DNA of 37,224 nt from Candidatus Nealsonbacteria bacterium (GCA_011050465.1 DRFQ01000001.1:1-37224), one strand, 5' to 3'. Positions 17,043 to 24,990 are shown, counted from the stretch's first letter. A program made the numbers and translations. Notes: generated by a model not told the origin, from the letters alone.

Positions 17043-18007
17043 TACTCTAAATCCCATTCAAAGACTCTTAAGAAAGAGTCTTGAATAATAAGTTTTAGTT
17101 TCTTTGCCTGAATATCTAATTTTGAAAAGACAAGGACGCCTGCCAGATGGTGACCTCCGGACGGTGAACCCTGCCAGTCAGTAGCTTGATAGTTATTCCC
17201 TAAATCATCCTCTAATATTGAGATCTCGGTTAGGTCAAAACCTAAAGAGCCGGAATGGGTATCGATTTTTACTTCAAACTTCACGGGAGTATTAAAGCTA
17301 AAATCTAAAGGAGTTACCTTGAACAAAATTTCGCCTTGGTTATCTGTTTTGTTTAGTAAGCTTATTGCCTCGGTCAATTTTGGTTCACTACCGATTTTAG
17401 GGGTTATTGTTTCGGTTGTTGAAATATTTGCTGAAACATCTACTTTTACCTGATCATTTATTAGGAAAAAAACTGCTAAAAGCAAAACGAGGGATGATCC
17501 AATAGCTATCTTTTTAATTTGATTCATATTATAGATTAATACTCTTCTTAAAAACCCTTCGGATAATTTATTTTTCTGGATAATTTCCAGCATTATTGTA
17601 ATGCCGATTAGATTCGAAAGAATTCCGAGAAAGAGAAAGAATGCTTGATATTGAGTCAAAAACACGGCAGCTGCCGCCAATCCCATCAAGGGTAAGACAT
17701 CAACTAAATGATGCAAGCAACAGGCAACCATTGAGCCGGTTGAAATACCGCCTGAGGCAGTTACAGCGGCAGTGGGATTAGCCATTTGTCTTAAACGAAA
17801 TGATGCTCTGATATAAAAATAAAGACCGACCTGCAAGCCAAAACCAGCTACCAAAGGTAAAATCCAATACCACATCTGGCTAAACTGTTCTATGGCGTGG
17901 GAAAAAGAATTAGCTGCGGAAAGGATGCTAAAATAGACAACCAGCAAAAACAGACTAGCTGCAAACCCTATAGTGATAAATCTTTTATTGGTTAGGCTTG
18001 AAGACAT
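17042..18007 (-). CDS. Membrane protein with CCxHH motif and C-terminal extracytoplasmic domain
   Basis: 321 residues. Five or six membrane segments in the first 190 residues include SGGISTGSMVACCLHHLVD, where paired Cys and His within a helix suggest a metal site. The C-terminal 130 residues form a soluble beta-rich domain, probably outside the membrane, containing SGGHHLAG. I do not recognise a named family. Its place in a coupled series with a GDCCVxC-like protein, a ZIP-like protein and copA suggests metal transport or sensing (inference). It starts 3 bases after the ZIP-like gene ends. Confidence 0.7.
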   Translation of the reverse strand: MSSSLTNKRFITIGFAASLFLLVVYFSILSAANSFSHAIEQFSQMWYWILPLVAGFGLQVGLYFYIRASFRLRQMANPTAAVTASGGISTGSMVACCLHHLVDVLPLMGLAAAAVFLTQYQAFFLFLGILSNLIGITIMLEIIQKNKLSEGFLRRVLIYNMNQIKKIAIGSSLVLLLAVFFLINDQVKVDVSANISTTETITPKIGSEPKLTEAISLLNKTDNQGEILFKVTPLDFSFNTPVKFEVKIDTHSGSLGFDLTEISILEDDLGNNYQATDWQGSPSGGHHLAGVLVFSKLDIQAKKLKLIIQDSFLRVFEWDLE

Positions 18008-18010
18008 AAT

Positions 18011-18706
18011 TTAAATAATCCAGGTTAAAATAATAAGTAAAGTGTAAAGACTAACTCCCAATAAAAAATATTCTGGCCTTCCTTTAGCTTCTCTAGGAAT
18101 AAGGTCCATAATGACAATATAGAAGAAAGCTCCGACAATAAAAGCTAAAAGAATATGATACAGAAAAGTACTTTCTAAAATTATTGGAGCTGAAAGTACT
18201 CCTAAAAGAGCAGCCAAAGCTAATAATATCCTGAAAAATTTCTGTTCGCGAATATGAGTGTGAACCTCGGCAAAAGAAACCCTACTAACTGCTGCATAAA
18301 ATAGTATGGGTACAAAAAGCAATAAACCTTTTATAGTGCTAAATTCTAAAAAATTTATTAAGACTATTCCGATAACAAAATAATATAAAAAGAAAATAAA
18401 AAAATGAATTTCCTTAAACCTAAAAAGGAGCTCTTCGCCTTGGATGTGTTGATAAAAATATTTTTCCAGTAGATGAACCAAGCTAAATCCTAAAAGAATA
18501 AAGACAAATATCCATTGATTAATATGAGCTACGCCCTTATAAAGGTCCGGCAAGAGATACAGAAAGACATAAGCTACCGAAGCTCCAGCCACAAAAGACA
18601 TGGTTTTAGCTTTTATTGTCTCTTTCTTGAAAAAGATCTTTTCATTCCAAAAATGAACCGCTCCCAAAAATAAACTAAGTAAAATGGCTATTGTTAACAT
18701 CGACAT
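18011..18706 (-). CDS. ZIP-like integral membrane protein
   Basis: 231 residues with about eight hydrophobic helices. His/Glu residues lie in or near helices (FSLVHLLEKYFYQHI, FAEVHTHI, IVIMDLIPRE), and the helix pattern recalls divergent ZIP (zinc/iron permease) relatives. The classical HxxxE pairs of ZIP are only partly visible, so transport activity is uncertain. It begins 13 bases inside the upstream nuclease gene and is followed after 3 bases by the CCxHH membrane protein. Confidence 0.55.
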   Translation of the reverse strand: MSMLTIAILLSLFLGAVHFWNEKIFFKKETIKAKTMSFVAGASVAYVFLYLLPDLYKGVAHINQWIFVFILLGFSLVHLLEKYFYQHIQGEELLFRFKEIHFFIFFLYYFVIGIVLINFLEFSTIKGLLLFVPILFYAAVSRVSFAEVHTHIREQKFFRILLALAALLGVLSAPIILESTFLYHILLAFIVGAFFYIVIMDLIPREAKGRPEYFLLGVSLYTLLIILTWII

Positions 18707-19527
18707 AATTCTCTGGCTTCTTCTTGAAGCTTTTTAGCAATTTTCGGTTGAAGACCAGTAAAACGAACCAAGTTATTAACAGAATATTTTAATAAATTTT
18801 TTGCCAAAATAATTCGTTTTTCGGCCAGCCTTTCTTTAGTATATCTTGTGAGTGAGGGCAAGATAGTAACGGGATAAAGTCCCTTCTTTTCAATTAAATA
18901 TTCCAAGCTTTCATTTCTGGGATAACGCCAGCTGATAATTTTTAAACCAACACAACGGGCATAACGCATTGCTTCGCTAGTGCACCTAGTGTTCGTAACC
19001 AGCCACGCTTGATGAAAAAAGTGCCGATGACCAGGGATTTTTTCCCAGGTCTTTTTCACATCCAAAAATCTCGCACAAATATACAAAGCTACTTTTACAT
19101 CCGAACGGACACCTCTACTATTATGATATTTACACTCAATCATAAAATGCTTTTTTTCTTTCCGAGCAACAATATCAACTTCGTGATTTACACAATAGCC
19201 CCGAACTCGTCTCCCTACTTTCGTCGAGTATCCATATTCTTTTAAGATTTCAGCAATATATTTTTCAAAAGGAAAACCCGTTGGTCCTAATTCCATTATG
19301 GCTCTTTTTAGAGTATACTTGGCAGCTAATACTGGATTTTCTTTTTTAAGAGAATGGGTAATTTGATCAAGAATTTGACTAGAGTTTATGCCAGAATAAA
19401 CGCTTTTTTCTACATTCTGGCAAATTTTTTCTGCTAATTTCGGTTTGACTCCTGCCCTTTTAATAGATTGGTAGAGTTTCTCCTTGTTAAATTTTTCTTT
19501 TTTACCAGAAGCCTTAATTATGTCCAT
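18694..19527 (-). CDS. ATP-cone domain fused to a PD-(D/E)xK (Mrr-like) nuclease domain
   Basis: 277 residues. Residues 1-85 form an ATP-cone (start MDIIKASGKKEKFNKEKL; ending KYTLKRAIMELGPTGFPFE), the nucleotide-sensing module of ribonucleotide reductases and NrdR. Residues 86-200 are a restriction-endonuclease-like fold: Glu93 in the first helix, then D118 in HEVDIV and E131-C-K133 in MIECKYH form the catalytic core. The C-terminus (YSVNNLVRFTGLQPKIAKKL) looks like a helix-hairpin-helix. An ATP- or dATP-controlled DNA nuclease is a plausible reading; no experiment is known to me. It overlaps both neighbours by about 14 bases. Confidence 0.8.
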   Translation of the reverse strand: MDIIKASGKKEKFNKEKLYQSIKRAGVKPKLAEKICQNVEKSVYSGINSSQILDQITHSLKKENPVLAAKYTLKRAIMELGPTGFPFEKYIAEILKEYGYSTKVGRRVRGYCVNHEVDIVARKEKKHFMIECKYHNSRGVRSDVKVALYICARFLDVKKTWEKIPGHRHFFHQAWLVTNTRCTSEAMRYARCVGLKIISWRYPRNESLEYLIEKKGLYPVTILPSLTRYTKERLAEKRIILAKNLLKYSVNNLVRFTGLQPKIAKKLQEEARELCRC

Positions 19528-20221
19528 ACTTTTGAATCATCTTAAAGGCTTCTTCGGCTGAATCGGCCAACTGGAAAATAGACAAATCTTTTTTATTGAC
19601 GGCACTTCTTTTTTGATAAACTTCCTTTTCCAACCAATCAAATAAAGGGCTCCAATATTCTTTACCCACAGCTATTACTAGAACCGGTTTTAGCAACTTT
19701 TTGGTTTGAACTAAAGTTATCATCTCAAAAAATTCATCAAGGGTGCCGAATCCTCCCGGGAAAAAGACATAAACCTGACAAGCAAAAGAAAACATTACCT
19801 TTCTGGTGAAGAAATAGTGAAAGCCAATAGGGCTTTTGACGTATTTGTTCATTCTTTGGCCTTCGGGGAGTTGAATATTTATACCGACTGATTCTCCTCC
19901 AGCTTCAAAAGCTCCTTGATTAGCAGCTTCCATTATCCCCGGTCCGCCACCAGTGATTATTACGAATTTCTCTTTAGCTAAAAGTTTTGCCAATTTTCTG
20001 GCTTCTTGATAATAATGGTCTTTGGATGAAGCACGAGTAGAACCGAAAATACCTACCGCCTTTCTAAAATCAGCAATAAACTGAAACCCGTCAACAAATT
20101 CAGCCATTATCCTGAAAATCCGCCAAGAAAAAGTTTTCCGAAAATCTTCTTTAGCCGGCGGTAAATCAGGATCGGACCAACAAGGCACTTTTTTTAATTT
20201 TGATACTTTTGATTTTTTCAT
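19514..20221 (-). CDS. LOG-family / TIGR00730 Rossmann-fold protein
   Basis: 235 residues with the signature GGGPGIMEAANQGA and PGGFGTLDEFFE (PGGxGTxxE), which defines the LOG family, once called lysine decarboxylases and including cytokinin-activating nucleoside 5'-monophosphate phosphoribohydrolases. A nucleotide phosphoribohydrolase activity is expected from the family. Cytosolic. It overlaps the ATP-cone nuclease gene by 14 bases and follows the flavoprotein gene by 10 bases, so the three probably form one transcript. Confidence 0.9.
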   Translation of the reverse strand: MKKSKVSKLKKVPCWSDPDLPPAKEDFRKTFSWRIFRIMAEFVDGFQFIADFRKAVGIFGSTRASSKDHYYQEARKLAKLLAKEKFVIITGGGPGIMEAANQGAFEAGGESVGINIQLPEGQRMNKYVKSPIGFHYFFTRKVMFSFACQVYVFFPGGFGTLDEFFEMITLVQTKKLLKPVLVIAVGKEYWSPLFDWLEKEVYQKRSAVNKKDLSIFQLADSAEEAFKMIQKYGHN

Positions 20222-20231
20222 AATATATTGT

Positions 20232-21266
20232 CTATTTTAAATTAGCTAAATCTACATATTTTTTTTCCGCATATTTAAAAATCGGACGCAGACTGATGAA
20301 TTTAACGAAATAAGATAACCATGAATTAGGGAAAGTGATAGAAATTTTTTGTGCCCAAGAAAGAAAGGTATAATATTTTTTATGTCTTAATACAACCTGT
20401 CGATATTCTTTTAACCCCTCGTTTCTGGTTATTTTTCCATCTATTATTCGTTGAATAATTTTACCACATTTTTGGCCAAAATAAAGAGAAGATCTAATCC
20501 CTTCTCCGCTGAAGGGCAGGCATTGGCCGGCAGCATCGCCAACAACAAAAATATTCTCCACAGTCGGCTCCCTGAAATTATTGGTAAAATGACCTCCGTG
20601 GAGGTCTTTTGTCATTTTTAGCTCAAATTCTTTCAAAAAAGTTTCCAGGCCTTCTTTTAACCTTGTTTTACCAATATAACTCCCGATACCGAATCTTGAA
20701 AACTCACCGCAAGGAAAAATCCAGGTCACCCCTTTTGGCATCATTTGAGGATTAAGCCAAACTTCAATAGCTTTGTTTTTATAAAAAGGCGTTGTTTCTA
20801 TGCCAAAGCTTTTTCCGCTCTTGGGGACAAAGTCTTTTCTAACAGAGCTTGCTAAGATTGCCTGCCAACCTGTAGCATCAATAATACATTCTGACTGGAA
20901 ATTTCCTTTATCAGTTATAACTTTATCTCCTTTTAGGCCACGAACTTTAGTTGAGAGAAATTGAGTGTTGCTTTTCTCATATAAAATCTGACAAAATTTT
21001 TTATAATCAAAAGTGGCAAGAGGATAATAGAGGCGAGAAGTAATGTTTTTTGAACCGATATGTAAAATTCCAGTATCAATAACTTGTAATATAGAATCTT
21101 CGCAACCTAATTTCTTTATAATGTGATAATAAGTACAGCAAGTAGATTTTTGGCTTGCCCCAATTTCTCTTTTGCCGTCAATAAGCAAGATATTGCCCTT
21201 TAAAGTTCTAGCCACCACCAGGCCGGCAAAACTAGCTCCGGCAATAATAGCGTCGTATTTTGCCAT
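20232..21266 (-). CDS. FAD-dependent oxidoreductase, geranylgeranyl-reductase family
   Basis: 344 residues from ATG 21266, which begins MAKYDAIIAGASFAG; an in-frame start 42 bases upstream would add a tail before the nucleotide fold and is less likely. The N-terminal FAD motif is GASFAG; a second is IFVVGDAAGQCLPFSGEGI (GDAxG...GEGI), typical of the geranylgeranyl reductase/halogenase group, which reduces or oxidises isoprenoid or other lipid substrates. CCTYYH in the N-terminal third is unusual. The substrate cannot be told. Upstream is a GC-rich palindromic element. Confidence 0.8.
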   Translation of the reverse strand: MAKYDAIIAGASFAGLVVARTLKGNILLIDGKREIGASQKSTCCTYYHIIKKLGCEDSILQVIDTGILHIGSKNITSRLYYPLATFDYKKFCQILYEKSNTQFLSTKVRGLKGDKVITDKGNFQSECIIDATGWQAILASSVRKDFVPKSGKSFGIETTPFYKNKAIEVWLNPQMMPKGVTWIFPCGEFSRFGIGSYIGKTRLKEGLETFLKEFELKMTKDLHGGHFTNNFREPTVENIFVVGDAAGQCLPFSGEGIRSSLYFGQKCGKIIQRIIDGKITRNEGLKEYRQVVLRHKKYYTFLSWAQKISITFPNSWLSYFVKFISLRPIFKYAEKKYVDLANLK

Positions 21267-21371
21267 TTTTTGTCTGTGAGTAAAGCGAACAGCTACCAAA
21301 ATGAGCACTCCGCTTAAATTTTGCCGCCGCCTCTACTCAATGTCTATGAATTGAAACTGCCCCAAGAAACT

Positions 21372-21427
21372 CCCGCAGCCTGCATGGGCCGAATAGGCCC
21401 AACCCTTGTTGGGCGAAGCGGGCTGCC
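21372..21427. repeat. GC-rich nested palindrome upstream of the flavoprotein gene
   Basis: GCAGCC (21375-21380) pairs with GGCTGC (21421-21426). Inside are two overlapping alternatives, GGGCC/GGCCC (21386-21390, 21396-21400) and GCCCAAC/GTTGGGC (21397-21403, 21408-21414). CCCGC/GCGGG (21372-21376, 21418-21422) is a competing outer pairing. The open frame across it looks spurious because its residues simply follow the palindrome. The rest of the gap 21267-21491 shows nothing further. Confidence 0.6.
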
Positions 21428-21491
21428 AAAGTATATCTTGCAAAATTTGGGCGAGGCATAAACAATAATTTATTAAACAAGATTTTTAAAA

Positions 21492-21662
21492 TTAATGACA
21501 GCTTCCGCCGGAAGCTCCAGATTGCTCTTTTACCATTTTCTTGCGATATTCTTCTCGGCACTCATCAGAACAAAACTTTTTACCAAAGCCACTAGGATAA
21601 TACTCTCCTTCTTTTAATTCCATTTTGCAGATCGGACACTTTTTCTTAAAGATATTGAACAT
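21492..21662 (-). CDS. TRASH/YHS-like metal-binding micro-protein
   Basis: 56 residues from ATG 21662, starting MFNIFKKKCPICKMELKEG. CPIC near the N-terminus and FCSDECREEYRKKM form the C-x2-C...C-x3-C pattern with a conserved aromatic and Tyr of TRASH/YHS zinc-ribbon domains, which bind heavy metals in sensors and chaperones. The tail ends SGGSCH and could add a metal ligand. It starts 2 bases after the small thioredoxin ends, so the two are co-translated. A metal-chaperone role beside FTR1 and CsoR is inference. Confidence 0.75.
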   Translation of the reverse strand: MFNIFKKKCPICKMELKEGEYYPSGFGKKFCSDECREEYRKKMVKEQSGASGGSCH

Positions 21663-21664
21663 AT

Positions 21665-21916
21665 TTATTCACCTTTTAATTTTTTGATAAGGTTTTCTTT
21701 GTTTACGCCACCTGTTGAGAACAGCTCTCCGTCAATAATAATCCCCGGAGAAGACATAATGCTGTATTTTTGAACCATTTCCTGTCCTTTGGGAGTTGTT
21801 ATATCAACTTCCTCTATTTCAAGGCTTGGAAAATCTAGCTTAATTTCTTCAATTGTTTTTTTAACTTTTGCGCAATTGTGACAACCTGACATTGTTAAGA
21901 ATTGTAATTTTGGCAT
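21665..21916 (-). CDS. Small thioredoxin-like protein
   Basis: 83 residues, a minimal thioredoxin/glutaredoxin fold: SGCHNCAK carries the CxxC (C12, C15), and MSSPGIIIDG holds the cis-Pro. No signal peptide, so cytosolic. Archaeal and CPR redox-active disulfide proteins of this size act as thioredoxins. The AhpF-like reductase at 4086-5009 is a candidate electron donor, and the CcdA protein at 22993 a candidate acceptor (inference). Gap to FTR1 upstream is 17 bases. Confidence 0.85.
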   Translation of the reverse strand: MPKLQFLTMSGCHNCAKVKKTIEEIKLDFPSLEIEEVDITTPKGQEMVQKYSIMSSPGIIIDGELFSTGGVNKENLIKKLKGE

Positions 21917-21933
21917 AATTCTTAATTATTAAT

Positions 21934-22746
21934 TTATTTATTTTTGGAGTTAGGGAACTTCTCAATACTTCTATAAATTCCGAAGGCTAACACCAAATAT
22001 ATCGACCAACTTGCTGCTTCTAAAAAGGAGGGGTTGCCATTATAGCCAAAGAGAGCTTTTAAAATGCTTCCAAAAGTGCTTTCTTCATTTAAAATCCAAT
22101 TGATATCCCAAAGATGTTCTGTAATTATAGGCAGTATTCCTGCCTCTTGAAATTCATGAATTCCATGAGCAATTAACCCGGCAGCAAAAAAGATGAGGAT
22201 AATGCTGGTAATTTGAAAGAACCTTCCGATTCTTAATTTTATTGCTCCCCGGAAGAATAACCAGCTAACTATTAGAGCTGCTCCAATCCCTAATACGGGT
22301 CCTATAATATTAACTTCCTCTACCCGACTAGCTGCTCCCAAAAATATTACTGTTTCTATTCCTTCTCTTAAAACCGCGAAAAAAACGAGAGCCATCAAAC
22401 CAAAGGCATGTTTCTCGCTTATTTCCTTGGACACCTGTTCCTCTAGGTGCTGAGCGACGTATTTGCCCTGCCTTATCATCCAAAGAATCATGGTGGTTAA
22501 AAGCCCGGCGGCCACCAACATAAGGGTGCCCTCAAAAATTTCTTCAGTTCTTCCGCTAAGCCCTCCAAATAATGCCGTAAATATGATCGCTCCTGCTATA
22601 GAAATAAGGATTCCAAAAATGACCCCCCACCAGACAAACTTTTTGTAGCCCAGTTGGTTTATTTTAACCAGATAGGCTAAAACAATTCCCACTACCAGAG
22701 CGGCTTCAAGGGTTTCTCTGAATGTGATAAGAAGACCCGTTATCAT
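21934..22746 (-). CDS. FTR1-family high-affinity iron permease
   Basis: 270 residues, seven membrane helices. The two Fe-binding REXXE motifs are R10-ETLE14 in ITFRETLEAALV and REGIE in FAVLREGIETVIFL. FTR1/EfeU proteins import ferric iron after oxidation of Fe(II) by a copper-dependent partner; no EfeO or EfeB is in the window. The two cupredoxins in the island might take the oxidase role, which is speculation. It lies between a small membrane protein (17-base gap) and the thioredoxin. Confidence 0.92.
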   Translation of the reverse strand: MITGLLITFRETLEAALVVGIVLAYLVKINQLGYKKFVWWGVIFGILISIAGAIIFTALFGGLSGRTEEIFEGTLMLVAAGLLTTMILWMIRQGKYVAQHLEEQVSKEISEKHAFGLMALVFFAVLREGIETVIFLGAASRVEEVNIIGPVLGIGAALIVSWLFFRGAIKLRIGRFFQITSIILIFFAAGLIAHGIHEFQEAGILPIITEHLWDINWILNEESTFGSILKALFGYNGNPSFLEAASWSIYLVLAFGIYRSIEKFPNSKNK

Positions 22747-22763
22747 TTTTTATTTAGAAATCT

Positions 22764-22967
22764 TTATTGTTTCTTTCCGTAATGGGCGGAGTAGATTACA
22801 AAAAAAATTCCAAGCATAAAAGCAGCCATGGAATCATAAAAGAAAAATTCAGTGGCAATGCCCCAAACGGCTGTTTTTGTTAATAGACCGTACCAGCCAA
22901 TCGTATAAGCGCCAAGGCCACAGATAATTGAAACCCAGGCCCAAAATTTCCAAAAAGTTTGACTCAT
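22764..22967 (-). CDS. Small two-helix membrane protein
   Basis: 67 residues: two hydrophobic helices joined by a short acidic turn (TEFFFYDSM), with a basic C-terminus (HYGKKQ). No family recognised. Gaps of 25 and 17 bases to CcdA and FTR1 make it part of that operon; it may be an accessory subunit of either. Confidence 0.65.
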   Translation of the reverse strand: MSQTFWKFWAWVSIICGLGAYTIGWYGLLTKTAVWGIATEFFFYDSMAAFMLGIFFVIYSAHYGKKQ

Positions 22968-22992
22968 AAAATGAATAGTGAATGATAAATTA

Positions 22993-23970
22993 TTAAGTAT
23001 CGACCTTTGTTTTTCTTAGTTTATTCCAAATGATAGGAATAAAAATCAAACTAAAGAAAATCCAGGGAATAAATTTCTGAAATGGTTGCTCAATATGTTT
23101 ATGTTCGTCCATCTCCAGTTCGGCAGGTAAGCCAACAACTTCTACGGCTCTATTCCAACCCTGATGAATAAAAGTTTCTTCATACCACTGATGGCCTCCC
23201 GGCAAACCATTAATGAATATAAAAGCTCCGATAATAACCAGCGCCCAGCCCATGACTTTATCAACGGTCACTTTCTTTTTAACAATCCAGCCAGTAGCAT
23301 TGATGCCCAAAATTCCCAAAATAGAAAGAGCAATTAAAGGAACGGCTCTACCTGCTCCATGAATAAAGCCTAGCCAACCGCCATAAGCCAAACTACCCGT
23401 AGAAGCGATATAAGCCAAAAGAACATAAAAGGCTGGATTAGGACAGCCCACACCGGCATTGCCCAGGAAAAATCCTAAAAAGAACGATTTAAGATAACTT
23501 CCTTTTTTTTGAATCCATTTGGGAGTGGCAGCAGAAAAGCCGGGTATTTTAAATTTTAATAGTTTGAGCTCAGACAAACCGAATGAAAATGCGGCAAGAC
23601 CCGCCACAAAAAACATTATTTGGGTGGCCCGATCTAATCCAAAAAGTTTTCCTGCCCAAGCAATAACTGTTCCATAAATGGCTAAAGTAATCGATAGCCC
23701 AAGGCCAAAAAACAAAGCCATTAAAAGTCCTTTCTTATATCCCCTGCCCATTGATAAAGGAACAATGACAAAGGCCAAAGGTAAAGTACAGGGTAAAAAT
23801 ATCATTGAAAGCCCTGCAGCAAAAGCAAGGGTTAAACCAACGGTTTGACCAGGAGTAAAAGCTAGCCAAAAAATACCGATTAAAAAAATGCTGGTCAAAA
23901 TAAAGAAAGCAACAACTAAAGGAACTCTGGTCTTTTTTTGAAATTCAGTTAAAGCTGGCTCTTTGTTCAT
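22993..23970 (-). CDS. CcdA/DsbD-type thiol-disulfide membrane carrier
   Basis: 325 residues with about eight helices. Two membrane Cys, in IFLPCTLP (C61) and GVGCPNPAFYV, are the redox pair of the CcdA/DsbD beta domain that carries electrons from cytosolic thioredoxin to the outside. Large inserts near the C-terminus (GGHQWYEETF, DEHKHIEQPF) contain His/Glu and may lie outside the membrane; they are unlike standard CcdA. A 14-bp perfect inverted repeat ends 4 bases before the ATG and could control translation. Downstream in the operon: small membrane protein, FTR1, thioredoxin and TRASH protein. Confidence 0.88.
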   Translation of the reverse strand: MNKEPALTEFQKKTRVPLVVAFFILTSIFLIGIFWLAFTPGQTVGLTLAFAAGLSMIFLPCTLPLAFVIVPLSMGRGYKKGLLMALFFGLGLSITLAIYGTVIAWAGKLFGLDRATQIMFFVAGLAAFSFGLSELKLLKFKIPGFSAATPKWIQKKGSYLKSFFLGFFLGNAGVGCPNPAFYVLLAYIASTGSLAYGGWLGFIHGAGRAVPLIALSILGILGINATGWIVKKKVTVDKVMGWALVIIGAFIFINGLPGGHQWYEETFIHQGWNRAVEVVGLPAELEMDEHKHIEQPFQKFIPWIFFSLIFIPIIWNKLRKTKVDT

Positions 23971-23973
23971 TTA

Positions 23974-24038
23974 CCCCGTTAGAAATTTATAGTTTTCTAA
24001 TAAGTCCCGATAGACTAGATGCAGAATTTCTAACGGGG
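23974..24038. repeat. Perfect 14-bp inverted repeat between csoR and ccdA
   Basis: CCCCGTTAGAAATT (23974-23987) and AATTTCTAACGGGG (24025-24038) with 37 bases between. A second, interleaved pair, TTTCTAATAA (23995-24004) with TTATTAGAAA (24041-24050), shares the TTAGAAA core, so alternative pairings exist. In the ccdA transcript one arm ends 4 bases before the ATG. Ten outer bases are identical to the element at 27113-27211. Confidence 0.8.
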
Positions 24039-24091
24039 TTTATTAGAAAGTTAACAAACATCGATACAATATTTATCCTCTTCAACCATTT

Positions 24092-24358
24092 TTACCGCTT
24101 TGATAATTTATAAATTTCCAAAATTTCTCTCGTAGATTTTGACTCTTTGCCAGATTTAATCTGCTCAATCACGTGGGTAGACAGGTGGTTTTCTAAAATT
24201 AAATCCTCAATACTTGAGAGCGCTTGTTTTGCTGCCAATGACTGATGAAGAATATCTATACAGTATTCTTCTCTCTCAATCATTTTTTGGAGTCCTCGAA
24301 TCTGACCTTCTAAAATCTTTAATCTGCGTATTGCCTTATTCTTTATGTTTTTTTTCAT
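24092..24358 (-). CDS. CsoR/RcnR-family metal-sensing repressor, C-H-H type
   Basis: 88 residues, all-helical DUF156 fold that binds GC-rich palindromes and releases DNA on binding metal. Ligand positions: C33 (EEYCIDIL), H58 and H62 (ENHLSTHV). Copper-type CsoR has Cys-His-Cys; here the last Cys is His, closer to the nickel/cobalt sensor RcnR, but RcnR's N-terminal His is not present (MKKNIKN). Metal specificity may therefore differ from the paralogue at 34998-35267. A promoter with an embedded operator lies about 270 bases upstream. Confidence 0.9.
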   Translation of the reverse strand: MKKNIKNKAIRRLKILEGQIRGLQKMIEREEYCIDILHQSLAAKQALSSIEDLILENHLSTHVIEQIKSGKESKSTREILEIYKLSKR

Positions 24359-24617
24359 ATATTCTCATCTTTAACCCAGTAGGTTAAACTCGGGATTTTT
24401 TAATGTATTACAATCTCTATTTTACTCTATAGAAAATGTTGGTAGAAGGGAGAAAAAGGCAGCTCAACTCTCTCTTCTTCCCTTCTTTCTATCGGGGCAG
24501 GCGGCCAAAGCCTCCTACCCCTTGGTACAGCAGCCCTCGTCACAGTTGGCTACTGGCCGGAATCCACTCATTATCCAGCATGAACATACGCCTTATGGAA
24601 TAAGCGAAATGAGCTGC
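24359..24617 (-). other. Long structured 5' leader of csoR with a tiny Cys-rich reading frame
   Basis: From the predicted start site near 24617 to the csoR ATG there are about 260 bases without a long gene. Hairpins: 24589-24606 (CGC-c-TTAT/ATAAGCG), 24494-24521 (GGGG..AGGC/GCCT..CCCC) and 24370-24388 (TTTAACC/GGTTAAA), the last 12 bases before the ATG. An 18-codon frame at 24571-24515 reads MSGFRPVANCDEGCCTKG; it has no clear ribosome site but is Cys-rich, as expected for a leader peptide or copper-binding peptide. It may also be chance. Confidence 0.4.
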
Positions 24618-24623
24618 GCCTTC

Positions 24624-24652
24624 ACGATACCCCCGGGGGGTATTTTTGTCAA
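24624..24652 (-). promoter_or_regulatory. CsoR-type operator inside a sigma-70-like promoter
   Basis: On the minus strand TTGACA (24647-24652) and TATCGT (24624-24629) are separated by exactly 17 bases, and the spacer plus the -10 hold the palindrome ATACCCCC-G-GGGGGTAT (24627-24643). A G/C-tract palindrome flanked by AT is the known CsoR/RcnR/FrmR operator form. Occupation would block RNA polymerase directly. It points toward csoR and the operon below it. Confidence 0.75.
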
Positions 24653-24658
24653 TTAGGT

Positions 24659-24930
24659 TATCCACAGCCATTTAATATCTTTTTTTGCCAAAAAGTCTTT
24701 GGAGGGCTAAAATATAAACTACAGTACGCAGATTTGTTTGATGCCTCTTTTTTAATTTAGAAACTTTATCTAAAATTTTAGCCATAATCTGAGTCAATTT
24801 TTTTAAAACTTTTTTTTCGCCCCAATACCAGCAACCGGGATGGCCGAGGCCTACCCACTCCAGATGATGACCAAATTATCAGAATAAATCCTAAAAAATT
24901 TTAATATAAAATTTCAGGAAAAATTTTTAC
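24659..24930. other. Gene-poor stretch with a doubtful small minus-strand frame
   Basis: No convincing gene. On the minus strand 24785-24672 would encode 37 residues (MAKILDKVSKLKKRHQ then TNLRTVVYILALQRLFGKKRY). The same frame stays open without a start codon back to about 24875, reading HHLEWVGLGHPGCWYWGEKK, which looks protein-like, so this could be the tail of a decayed gene. Evidence is too thin for a gene call. Confidence 0.3.
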
Positions 24931-24979
24931 CCCCCACCACTTTTCGAAGAAAAGTCTCTTAGATAAAAAGTGGCGGGGG
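24931..24979. repeat. Inverted repeat before the CDGSH gene
   Basis: CCCCC-A-CCACTTTT (24931-24944) pairs with AAAAGTGG-C-GGGGG (24966-24979), one mismatch. Inside is CTTTTC-GAA-GAAAAG (24940-24954), an alternative hairpin sharing the TTTT. It ends just before a GGTCGGG motif and 42 bases before the plus-strand ATG. Confidence 0.6.
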
Positions 24980-24990
24980 AAAGGTCGGGT
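24980..24990 (+). promoter_or_regulatory. AAAGGTCGGGT leader motif
   Basis: Plus-strand AAAGGTCGGGT, 31 bases before the ATG of the CDGSH gene. The same 11 bases occur on the minus strand at 26468-26478. Confidence 0.4.

Noticed and set aside
21337-21561. Open minus-strand frame over the palindrome before the flavoprotein
   Set aside because: It overlaps the TRASH micro-protein gene in another frame and its residues just follow the palindrome.
24672-24785. 37-residue basic frame on the minus strand
   Set aside because: No ribosome site and no family; kept only as a note in the gap description.
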